Source of the DNA: CAXBYZ01 sp043826085
GTDB lineage: Bacteria > Patescibacteriota > Microgenomatia > UBA1400 > CG1-02-47-37
Length of the DNA stretch: 7,110 bases
NCBI GenBank assembly: GCA_043826085.1
Contig: JBDRQW010000068.1
Span: 1 to 7,110, forward strand
Reading direction: 5' to 3'
In this document: piece after piece, positions 1-4,340 of the stretch
Layout of the letters: each line of letters opens with the position of its first letter
Numbering within the stretch: position 1 is the stretch's first letter
Translations under genes and position numbers: made by a program
The notes under the pieces: model-generated
Seen by the model: the letters and a program-made list of their open reading frames with translations, nothing else
Database searches by the model: none
Told to the model about the DNA's origin: nothing

Positions 1-5
1 TTTTT

Positions 6-10
6 CTCCT
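6..10 (-). promoter_or_regulatory. Ribosome binding site of a gene starting left of the window
   Basis: On the minus strand AGGAG is followed by five A residues and then the window edge, so a start codon is expected within a few bases outside the window. It lies about 40 nt downstream of the predicted transcription start of the promoter at 56-83, which makes the two a coherent leader. The gene itself cannot be seen. Confidence 0.5.
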
Positions 11-19
11 ATTTTTTAC

Positions 20-43
20 AAAAAAACTACCTCAAGGGCAGTT
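20..43 (-). terminator. Terminator-like hairpin with U-run in a 5' leader
   Basis: Read on the minus strand, AACTGCC (37-43) and GGTAGTT (25-31) form a 7-bp stem with one G-U pair around a 5-nt loop. The end of the stem runs into a stretch of T (20-26 as A on the plus strand). This has the shape of a weak intrinsic terminator. It lies between the promoter at 56-83 and the ribosome binding site at 6-10, so it could be an attenuator or an mRNA-stabilising 5' hairpin. It begins only about 6-7 nt after the predicted transcription start, which is very early for real termination, so the terminator reading is weak. Confidence 0.3.
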
Positions 44-55
44 AACAAACCCTAT

Positions 56-83
56 CTTATAACATAAACTCCCCCTTTGTCAA
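56..83 (-). promoter_or_regulatory. Sigma-70-type promoter with extended -10, reading off the left edge
   Basis: The minus strand has TTGACA (78-83), a perfect -35, a 16-nt spacer, and TATAAG (56-61), which differs from the consensus -10 at one base. TGT directly before the hexamer gives an extended -10. The predicted start is near 49-50. It drives a gene beyond the left edge, whose ribosome binding site is at 6-10. It is one of the two clearest promoters in the window. Confidence 0.7.
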
Positions 84-101
84 CACAACCCCCCTTCACC
101 C

Positions 102-128
102 TACATGAAGGTTCGTAACCTTCATGTA
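102..128. repeat. Palindrome of the GGTTACGAAC family, copy A
   Basis: A perfect inverted repeat with 12-bp arms (102-113 and 117-128) around a 3-nt centre. Its core, GGTTACGAACC on the minus strand, matches the 11-mer arms of the palindromes at 435-471 and 2530-2567 at 10 of 11 bases. Here the two arms are collapsed into one compact palindrome. The TGA that ends the fragment at 122-277 lies within the right arm. No U-run follows on either strand, so it is not an ordinary intrinsic terminator. Confidence 0.75.
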
Positions 129-277
129 AGTCCCACCCACATCTTCCCCAAATACTTCTCCAAAATCTTTTTATTAACCGGTTTCCAATACCACTCATCA
201 GTCTCAAACCGCCTCTGCCCTCGACTCTTCAAATACAACATATCCGCCACAGCTTTTTCCAAACCAGCTTGCCACAT
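122..277 (-). pseudogene. Out-of-frame coding fragment fused behind truncated mnmA; possibly the C-terminus of an AbiEi-like antitoxin
   Basis: The frame +1 to mnmA is open for 51 codons from an ATG at 275-277 to TGA at 122-124. It reads like real protein, with LEKAVADMLYLKSRG near the start, then FETDEWYWKPVNK and KKILEKYLGKMW. The LEKAxADxLYL pattern recalls the C-terminal region of AbiEi-type (type IV toxin-antitoxin) antitoxins; this is a motif impression, not a search result. In the same stretch the mnmA frame no longer resembles MnmA and stops at 204. A run of seven A just upstream (in minus GCTAAAAAAAGAG) could be an indel site joining the two frames. It is probably the remnant of another gene brought next to mnmA by recombination. 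It has no obvious ribosome binding site of its own apart from the purine-rich GAGGGG next to the ATG. Confidence 0.4.
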
Positions 278-860
278 CCCCTCTTTTTTTAGCCTCCCGC
301 CTCACTTCACTTTTTAACATTCCCCCAATCGGAAACACCACTCTCTCAAACTTACTCCTTTCCACCATCGCCAAAAAATACGTCTGGTCCTTATGTTTAT
401 CTTTTGCTTGATAAAGCTTGCAGTTTACTCTCTTAGGGTTACGAACTTTCCGATATTTAGTTCGTAACCTTCTCTCATCTTTGCCCAACCGGGCATAATG
501 CCCCGTCGCCACCATATCAAAATTATTTTTCATCGCCCAATCCAAAAACAGCCCAAACTTTATCTCCTTATTACACAAAACATCCGGATTCGGCGTTCTT
601 CCTGCCTCAACTTCCTCAAAAAACCAGTCCATTACACGCTCCTTATACTCCTTCTTAAAATCCAATACCTTCATCGAAATGCCAAGTTTTAAGCTCACCC
701 TAATTGCATCTTTTCGATTTTCATCAATCCCACAGCCCGGCTCTCCCCAACAATCCAAATATACTCCCACTACCTCATGCCCCGCCTCCACCAACAAACT
801 AGCCGCCAACGACGAATCCACCCCCCCAGACATAGCCACTGCAATCTTTAGTTTACTCAT
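204..860 (-). CDS. mnmA: Truncated tRNA-specific 2-thiouridylase MnmA (probable pseudogene)
   Basis: MnmA adenylates U34 of Lys, Glu and Gln tRNAs and inserts sulfur to make the 2-thio group; it acts in the cytoplasm. Visible here are the PP-loop SGGVDSS (residues 11-17), NPDVLCNKEIKF with the first catalytic cysteine (C96), ATGHYAR (118-124) and KDQTYFL (157-163), all in family order. Similarity ends after EVRREAKKRG (about residue 194). The usual DSQGICFI segment with the second catalytic cysteine, and the whole C-terminal part, are missing. The ORF is 218 residues against about 360 for the family, and its last 24 residues are an out-of-frame reading of another coding sequence (122-277). 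Residues about 130-142 are an in-frame palindromic insertion. As it stands it should not complete thiolation. It is either a pseudogene, a domain reused for its ATPase half, or an assembly junction. The ATG fits both the protein family and the promoter 6 nt upstream. Confidence 0.85.
   Translation of the reverse strand: MSKLKIAVAMSGGVDSSLAASLLVEAGHEVVGVYLDCWGEPGCGIDENRKDAIRVSLKLGISMKVLDFKKEYKERVMDWFFEEVEAGRTPNPDVLCNKEIKFGLFLDWAMKNNFDMVATGHYARLGKDERRLRTKYRKVRNPKRVNCKLYQAKDKHKDQTYFLAMVERSKFERVVFPIGGMLKSEVRREAKKRGDVASWFGKSCGGYVVFEESRAEAV
435..471. repeat. Palindrome of the GGTTACGAAC family, copy B, in frame inside mnmA
   Basis: Arms GGTTACGAACT (437-447) and AGTTCGTAACC (459-469) are perfect 11-bp complements around an 11-nt loop, with one wobble pair and one more pair outside. 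On the mnmA strand the element encodes RLRTKYRKVRNP (residues 131-142). It lies between ATGHYARLGKDE and KLYQAKDKHKDQTYFL, where ordinary MnmA proteins have a short hairpin turn. It is therefore an insertion of about 12-15 codons that keeps the frame. Copy C encodes the same RLRT...KVRN pattern in an unrelated gene. Confidence 0.85.
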
Positions 861-895
861 AACCGTATTCTATAAAGTCTTACCACTTTTACCAA
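861..895 (-). promoter_or_regulatory. mnmA promoter, leaderless spacing
   Basis: The minus strand reads TTGGTA (890-895), a 17-nt spacer, then TAGAAT (867-872), followed by only 6 nt to the mnmA ATG (858-860). Transcription would start at or next to the A of ATG, giving an mRNA with no ribosome binding site; none is seen. The -35 hexamer coincides with the outer edge of the two-hairpin repeat (890-959), so the repeat may have supplied it. Confidence 0.55.
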
Positions 896-959
896 TAGCC
901 GAATGCTGAATAGCATTCGTCGATAACCCTTTAACCGACTTTACCCTGCAAATGCAGGG
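890..959. repeat. Two-hairpin repeat element, copy 1
   Basis: The element runs from TACCAATAGC to the end of a second hairpin. Hairpin 1 (900-919) has an 8-bp stem CGAATGCT/AGCATTCG and loop GAAT. Hairpin 2 (944-959) has a 6-bp stem CCCTGC/GCAGGG and loop AAAT. They are 24 nt apart. A second copy is at 2696-2763, sharing the flank TACCAATAGC, the loop of hairpin 1 and CGTCGA after it. The stems differ between copies by paired (compensatory) changes. It lies between mnmA and a degenerate copy of the mnmA start. There is no U-run, so it is not a standard terminator. Confidence 0.8.
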
Positions 960-1012
960 CCCGCTTCATAGCCACCGCTATTTTAAACTTTTTCATCCCC
1001 CCCCATTCTATA
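931..1012 (-). pseudogene. Degenerate duplicate of the mnmA 5' end
   Basis: An ATG at 994-996 (minus) opens a 21-codon frame beginning MKKFKIAVAM, against MSKLKIAVAM at the true mnmA start: 8 of 10 residues and 22 of 30 bases agree. TATAGAAT stands just before the ATG in both places (1005-1012 here), with 8 G instead of ACGGTT in between. Similarity stops at the ATG codon just before the SGGVDSS loop; the frame then runs into the two-hairpin repeat and stops at 931-933. This looks like an old partial duplication, or the remains of a second mnmA paralogue interrupted by the repeat. A short leader ORF regulating mnmA is an alternative, but the close match to the MnmA N-terminus argues for a duplicate. 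Confidence 0.6.
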
Positions 1013-1136
1013 CCAAAACCTTCCCGTCTTCTTTCAGCTCTCAAACCAGTTATCAACCATATTTCCTAACTCTTCTGATTACTCTCGAGCTTCCTCTGAT
1101 GCGACCGAAGCTTTTCCTTTCTCTATAACCCCCACT
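1013..1136. other. Gene-free stretch between the unknown gene and the mnmA fragment
   Basis: No convincing gene, tRNA or terminator is seen. On the minus strand the +1 frame after the unknown gene reads KGKASVASEEARE, then TAA, then SEELGNMVDNWFES and TGA. This is protein-like but short and interrupted, and could be a decayed tail. A 6-bp inverted repeat, AGCTTC/GAAGCT, lies at 1088-1112. Confidence 0.3.
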
Positions 1137-1577
1137 CTACCTCCACTCTTCCGGTCCTCTATCTCTGTGCCACTCTGGTAATACCTGTAAACTAGGGTCA
1201 TCTTTCTTAACAGCCGACACTTTCACTGGCCTACCATCAGCCATATATACCACCCCGCTCTCTCCGGGTTTAAATTCATATCTGCTTCCAACAGGCCCGA
1301 CTCTACTAGCATCCTCCTGCCCGAGTGCCCATGCTACATCCTCACCATCTTTTTTAGTTGAACCACCAATACTTACCCCTCCACTTAAATAAGCCAATAT
1401 AGCCTTCTTTCTATCTCCACTAAATCGTTTTAACAATAAGTTAAAATCACAATCTACTCTTATCGGCCCATTACCAGATATTTTAAACTTCCTTCCCAAA
1501 TCGCCCGACCCGGTTAACGTACTGCCGCCTCTCATCGGTCTTCGATCAGGTGATAGTGATTCGACTATTGCTACCAT
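1137..1577 (-). CDS. Hypothetical protein, unknown function
   Basis: A 146-residue protein I do not recognise. There is no signal peptide, membrane segment or cysteine pattern (one Cys only). The first 25 residues are rich in Arg, Gly and Ser and look disordered. The middle (about 30-65) has KFKISGNGPIRVDCDFNLLLKRF. The C-terminal half is Gly- and charge-rich with GVVYMADGRPVKV, plausibly a small beta domain. The start is well supported: AAGGGGG (1585-1591) lies 7 nt before the ATG and a consensus promoter lies just upstream (1606-1634). It is transcribed divergently from the ATP-grasp gene at 1687. The +1 frame at its 3' end is open from an ATG at about 1205 to a stop near 1077, so a frameshifted C-terminus is possible but unproven. 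Confidence 0.6.
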   Translation of the reverse strand: MVAIVESLSPDRRPMRGGSTLTGSGDLGRKFKISGNGPIRVDCDFNLLLKRFSGDRKKAILAYLSGGVSIGGSTKKDGEDVAWALGQEDASRVGPVGSRYEFKPGESGVVYMADGRPVKVSAVKKDDPSLQVLPEWHRDRGPEEWR

Positions 1578-1584
1578 ATACTAG

Positions 1585-1634
1585 CCCCCTTAATAATACC
1601 ACCCTATAATACTATCTCTCTTTGGAAAAGTCAA
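1585..1634 (-). promoter_or_regulatory. Promoter and ribosome binding site of the unknown gene at 1137-1577
   Basis: The minus strand has TTGACT (1629-1634), a 17-nt spacer and TATTAT (1606-1611), each one base off consensus. Transcription should start near 1599. The short leader carries AAGGGGG (1585-1591), 7 nt before the ATG. In contrast to mnmA and both large ATP-grasp genes, this gene has an ordinary leader with a Shine-Dalgarno site. Confidence 0.7.
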
Positions 1635-1671
1635 ATGTACCCTACAGAGCTCCTCGTAGGCTAAAACCCCC

Positions 1672-1680
1672 TGCTATAAT
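1672..1680 (+). promoter_or_regulatory. Extended -10 promoter with leaderless spacing for the ATP-grasp gene at 1687
   Basis: TGCTATAAT is a perfect extended -10 (TGn plus TATAAT at 1675-1680). The ATG follows after 6 nt, so the predicted start coincides with the first base of the start codon. No -35 hexamer stands at the right distance, as is usual for extended -10 promoters, and no ribosome binding site exists. It shares the 109-nt divergent region with the promoter at 1606-1634. Confidence 0.65.
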
Positions 1681-1686
1681 ATTCAA

Positions 1687-2691
1687 ATGACTATCCTCAA
1701 CACCAACGCCCTCATCTTACTTCAAGCCGCCAAAAAACTCGGCATCAAAACTCAAATCTTACAATCAAAACCCTTCAAAATTAAATTTACTCACAACAAT
1801 AAATCTCACCTTATCCACTCCAAAAGTTTTAATATTAACACCTCAAAAAAAGCTTTAAAAATATCAAAAAACAAAAATTTAACTCTAAAAACTCTTGCCA
1901 AAATTGGCCTCCCGATTCCCAAACACACCACTATTCATAAACCCGCAGATTATAAAAATGCCTGTCAAAAAATTTCTTTTCCCCAAGTCATTAAACCCCT
2001 AACTGGCGAAAAAGGCAAACACGTCTATCTTAATATTAAAGATCAATCAGCCGGTCAAACTGCCGTTAAACAAGTTTTAAAAAATTATCCTGGCGGTTGT
2101 TTAATCGAAACCTATCACCAAGGCAACGACTACCGCTTTTTATGCCTTAACTATAAAGTTATTGGCATTTCAAAAAGACTTCCCCCCACCATCACCGGCG
2201 ATAGCCAATCCACCATCAGACAACTCATCGAAACCGAAAACCTTCGCCGTTTTACTCTCAACCAAAAAGCCGGCCGCCGCTTCCTAAACCGCATGCGAAA
2301 CTGGCCCCGCCTCGCCTTTAATTTAAACCTTCAAGGTTGGACCTTGAAGGCTGTCTTACCTCAAGGAAAAACCATTCAACTCTACCCCCTTCCCAACTTT
2401 TCCACTGGTGGTTCAGTCACCACCATCGATATCTCCACCATCCACCACTCTCTCGTTAACCTCGCCGAAACCGCCGCCAAAACCATTGGCTTAGAAATCT
2501 GTGGTATTGATATACTTGTCAAACAAACAAGGTTACGAACTCTCAAATGTTCAAAAGTTCGTAACCTAAACAAAATCATAATTATCGAAATCAACTCCGA
2601 CCCTGGCCTCCGTCTCCACGACTGGCCCAATCAAAGCACCCCCCAAAACGTCTCTCAAAAAATCCTCAAATCCATTTTTTCTATTCCCTAA
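1687..2691 (+). CDS. Stand-alone cyanophycin-synthetase-like ATP-grasp ligase
   Basis: ATP-grasp enzymes join a carboxylate to an amine through an acylphosphate. This 334-residue protein matches the middle ATP-grasp domain of cyanophycin synthetase and GshF-type ligases. It has the nucleotide loop VIKPLTGEKGKHV (101-113), GDSQSTIRQLIETENL (171-186), NFSTGG (237-242), CGIDIL with D275, and IIIEINSDPGLRLH with the Mg ligands E301 and N303. There is no C-terminal Mur-ligase-like domain, which full cyanophycin synthetase (about 870 residues) has, so cyanophycin synthesis is unlikely; the substrate is unknown. Residues 281-294 are an in-frame palindromic insertion in the hairpin between D275 and E301. 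It is the only large gene on the plus strand and prefers C- and A-ending codons, unlike the G/T-ending codons of its neighbours. It faces the gene at 2745-4340 convergently. Confidence 0.8.
   Translation: MTILNTNALILLQAAKKLGIKTQILQSKPFKIKFTHNNKSHLIHSKSFNINTSKKALKISKNKNLTLKTLAKIGLPIPKHTTIHKPADYKNACQKISFPQVIKPLTGEKGKHVYLNIKDQSAGQTAVKQVLKNYPGGCLIETYHQGNDYRFLCLNYKVIGISKRLPPTITGDSQSTIRQLIETENLRRFTLNQKAGRRFLNRMRNWPRLAFNLNLQGWTLKAVLPQGKTIQLYPLPNFSTGGSVTTIDISTIHHSLVNLAETAAKTIGLEICGIDILVKQTRLRTLKCSKVRNLNKIIIIEINSDPGLRLHDWPNQSTPQNVSQKILKSIFSIP
2328..2350. repeat. Perfect short palindrome within a conserved coding stretch
   Basis: CCTTCAAGGT (2328-2337) and ACCTTGAAGG (2341-2350) are perfect 10-bp arms around TGG. 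It encodes about residues 214-222 (LQGWTLK) of the ATP-grasp protein. That segment aligns with the usual eqGltLdsV stretch of the family without extra length, so it is not an insertion. It may be chance or local copying. Confidence 0.5.
2530..2567. repeat. Palindrome of the GGTTACGAAC family, copy C, in frame inside the ATP-grasp gene
   Basis: Arms AGGTTACGAACT (2530-2541) and AGTTCGTAACCT (2556-2567) are perfect 12-bp complements around a 14-nt loop. It encodes RLRTLKCSKVRNL, residues 282-294, between CGIDILVK and NKIIIIEINSDPG. Related ATP-grasp proteins have only a short turn there. The reading phase is the same as in copy B (AGG TTA CGA ACT ... AAA GTT CGT AAC), though the two host genes are unrelated and on opposite strands. 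Confidence 0.85.
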
Positions 2692-2695
2692 TTCC

Positions 2696-2763
2696 TACCA
2701 ATAGCCGAATGATGAATATCATTCGTCGAAATTCTTTGCAAGCTTTACTCTGCGAATGCAGAG
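2696..2763. repeat. Two-hairpin repeat element, copy 2, at the end of two convergent genes
   Basis: The order is as at 890-959: TACCAATAGC, hairpin 1 (2706-2725, 8-bp stem CGAATGAT/ATCATTCG, loop GAAT), CGTCGA, and hairpin 2 (2748-2763, 6-bp stem CTCTGC/GCAGAG, loop GAAT). Hairpin spacing is 22 nt. Relative to copy 1, hairpin 1 differs at one base pair and hairpin 2 at one, both changed on both sides so that pairing is kept. It provides the last residues (DSAFAE) and the stop codon of the minus-strand gene at 2745-4340. It could separate convergent transcripts, but no U-run follows on either strand. Confidence 0.8.
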
Positions 2764-4340
2764 TCCACCACCCCCAACTCAAACTTATCATAAACCGCCT
2801 TTACCACTCCACGAGTCCAATCAAGCAACTCCCCCTTATCCGTCACAATCCTTCTATTAAAAATCAACCTCCCCATTCTTTCCGCCGGCTTTAAAACCAT
2901 ATCCTCAGTCGGCACCCGATCACACAAAACAAACTCATCCTCGCTCTTAATATCCAACAACGAAAACCCCGGCCGTAAATATTCCACCTGAATTAACCTT
3001 CTTTGAATAGGTCTCGCAGGCTGGCTGGGCAGGGTCCCCGCGAACGCGGGGCCAGCCAGCCGAGTCACAACAGGCTCTGATCGCTGGATCAGAGAACTGT
3101 GTCTATGAAAAGAATGGTTAATCAGGGTGGCTTTATATACCCCGGACCTCACCGTCCTCGTCGGTGTCACAAACTTCCTCTCCAAATTATGCAAAAGCAC
3201 AAACGCTCCTTTTTTCGGCTCCCTATAAACCTTCTGCACCTCATCAATATCCATCTCATACTCCACCCCCATCCACTCCAACAAATGCCAGACATCAATC
3301 GGCATTTCATGATTAGCTAACTGCGCCATCGTTAACACCGGAAAAGCTCCTGTATAACGCGAATTACACTCAATCGCATACACTTCATCCTCGTTTGTAA
3401 CCATCAAGTCCAAACCAAAAATCCCCTTATATCCTTTCTTGTAAATATACTCCCCCCATTTTTTCACCTGCTCTTCTGCTCGTAACTGAGCCTTTTTACT
3501 AAACCTAACCTGCCAATCCTGCCCCAGCCATACCCCCGACCTTCCCGCCAAAGCCGCCAACTCCGGCTGATCCATTATTTGGTTTTGCAACACACAAGCT
3601 ACAGTTCCATAAAACGTCGCGCATCCGGCCATGCTCGCCTGCCTCCCAGAAATCCTCTCAGTCACATTCACCCACTCAATCACTTGCCCCGCCTCAACTC
3701 TAATTATTCTCCTTCTCTCCACAAACTCCCTAAACTCTTTCAAATCTTCTTTATTGTCAATAAAAAACGTTCCCAAGCCTCCCCCAATCGTGTAATCCGT
3801 CAACTGAAACACCAACCTTTCCCCCAATTCCTCCTTAAACTCCTCCCATTTTGCATCTGTCAAATCCTCAATCAGTAGGGTCACACCCTTCGGTATCTTC
3901 AAACCAGCTTTACTGGCATCCACCCTAAATTCTTTCTTATTCTCAAATACTTTTCGAATATATCCCGGCGTACTCAATAGTTTAGCTCCAACCTCTTTAA
4001 CAATTCTATCCGTCACCACACTCGCCTTATACAAAAACAATTTACAAGGGTTCAACCTTTGTAAAAAATCCCGCACCTCTTTAATCTCCAAAATTCCACT
4101 AGTATTAAACTTCTCAGGCATCACCCCGCCCAAATCTTTTTCCACACTCACCGCTTCACACTTTTCCCTAATCGCCTTCAAATCCACCGTCTCCAGTAAC
4201 GACAAAATCTTATAATTTGGTAATAAATAAGCCAACCCACTCCTCGGAAACCCCGTCACCCCCACCCCCACTACCCCGCAGTCGCGGGGAAACAACTCCT
4301 TAATTTCTTCAATTTTCTCAAACCTCGCCGATACTTTCAT
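2745..4340 (-). CDS. Large ATP-grasp protein of unknown substrate, with palindromic insertions
   Basis: This 531-residue cytoplasmic protein has an N-terminal region with RSGLAYLLPNYKILSL (34-49), then an ATP-grasp fold. The lid and ATP site lie around VFQLTDYTIGGGLGTFFI (177-194). The metal site is GIFGLDLMV (306-314) followed by YAIECNSRYTGAFPVLT (321-337), where E324 and N326 should bind Mg. This marks a carboxylate-amine ligase of the carbamoyl-phosphate-synthetase-like type; I cannot name the product. A C-terminal domain follows (IQVEYLRPGFSLLDIKSEDEF). Residues about 405-448 form a low-complexity, palindrome-encoded insertion, and residues 17-23 overlap a further 16-nt palindrome. The final DSAFAE and the stop come from the two-hairpin repeat, so the original C-terminus may have been replaced. 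The start fits the promoter 6 nt upstream; no ribosome binding site is seen. It lies 24 nt downstream of the PIN toxin. Confidence 0.75.
   Translation of the reverse strand: MKVSARFEKIEEIKELFPRDCGVVGVGVTGFPRSGLAYLLPNYKILSLLETVDLKAIREKCEAVSVEKDLGGVMPEKFNTSGILEIKEVRDFLQRLNPCKLFLYKASVVTDRIVKEVGAKLLSTPGYIRKVFENKKEFRVDASKAGLKIPKGVTLLIEDLTDAKWEEFKEELGERLVFQLTDYTIGGGLGTFFIDNKEDLKEFREFVERRRIIRVEAGQVIEWVNVTERISGRQASMAGCATFYGTVACVLQNQIMDQPELAALAGRSGVWLGQDWQVRFSKKAQLRAEEQVKKWGEYIYKKGYKGIFGLDLMVTNEDEVYAIECNSRYTGAFPVLTMAQLANHEMPIDVWHLLEWMGVEYEMDIDEVQKVYREPKKGAFVLLHNLERKFVTPTRTVRSGVYKATLINHSFHRHSSLIQRSEPVVTRLAGPAFAGTLPSQPARPIQRRLIQVEYLRPGFSLLDIKSEDEFVLCDRVPTEDMVLKPAERMGRLIFNRRIVTDKGELLDWTRGVVKAVYDKFELGVVDSAFAE
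2997..3128. repeat. Palindrome-built in-frame insertion in the large ATP-grasp gene
   Basis: Two hairpins dominate the stretch. The first has a 6-bp stem CCCCGC/GCGGGG (3036-3051, loop GAAC), nested inside 10-bp arms GGCTGGCTGG (3019-3028) and CCAGCCAGCC (3052-3061). The second has an 8-bp stem CTCTGATC/GATCAGAG (3075-3094, loop GCTG). Together they encode the Arg/Pro/Ser-rich segment between RSGVYKA and IQVEYLRPGF (residues about 405-448), which is unlike the rest of the protein. A 16-nt hairpin about 23 nt from a 20-nt hairpin is the plan of the two-hairpin element at 890-959 and 2696-2763, but in reverse orientation. The exact insertion ends are estimated. Confidence 0.65.
4274..4289. repeat. 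Isolated 16-nt hairpin in the N-terminal coding region
   Basis: CCCCGC (4274-4279) and GCGGGG (4284-4289) pair around AGTC. It has the same size and nearly the same stem as the hairpin at 3036-3051 and the second hairpins at 944-959 and 2748-2763. It encodes PRDCGV near the N-terminus of the large ATP-grasp protein, just before a VGVGVTGFPRSG stretch. No 8-bp partner hairpin is seen nearby. Confidence 0.5.

Noticed and set aside
102..128. Terminator of mnmA or of the neighbouring gene
   Set aside because: A perfect hairpin, but no U-run on either side; it matches the repeat family instead.
105..317. 70-codon plus-strand ORF
   Set aside because: It is the antisense of the mnmA end and the 122-277 fragment; low-complexity composition, no ribosome binding site, and it starts inside a palindrome.
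1641..1660. Operator palindrome CCTAC...GTAGG between divergent genes
   Set aside because: Only a 5-bp arm with a mismatch beyond; too weak to call, and no regulator gene adjoins.
435..2567. CRISPR array made of the palindromic repeats
   Set aside because: Copies are far apart and inside genes, with no regular spacers and no cas genes.
2382..2630. 82-codon minus-strand ORF opposite the ATP-grasp gene
   Set aside because: It is a mirror of a conserved coding region with clear family motifs on the other strand.
2696..2763. Bidirectional intrinsic terminator between convergent genes
   Set aside because: The hairpins are there but neither strand has a U-run after them, and the same element also occurs upstream of mnmA, where no terminator is needed.
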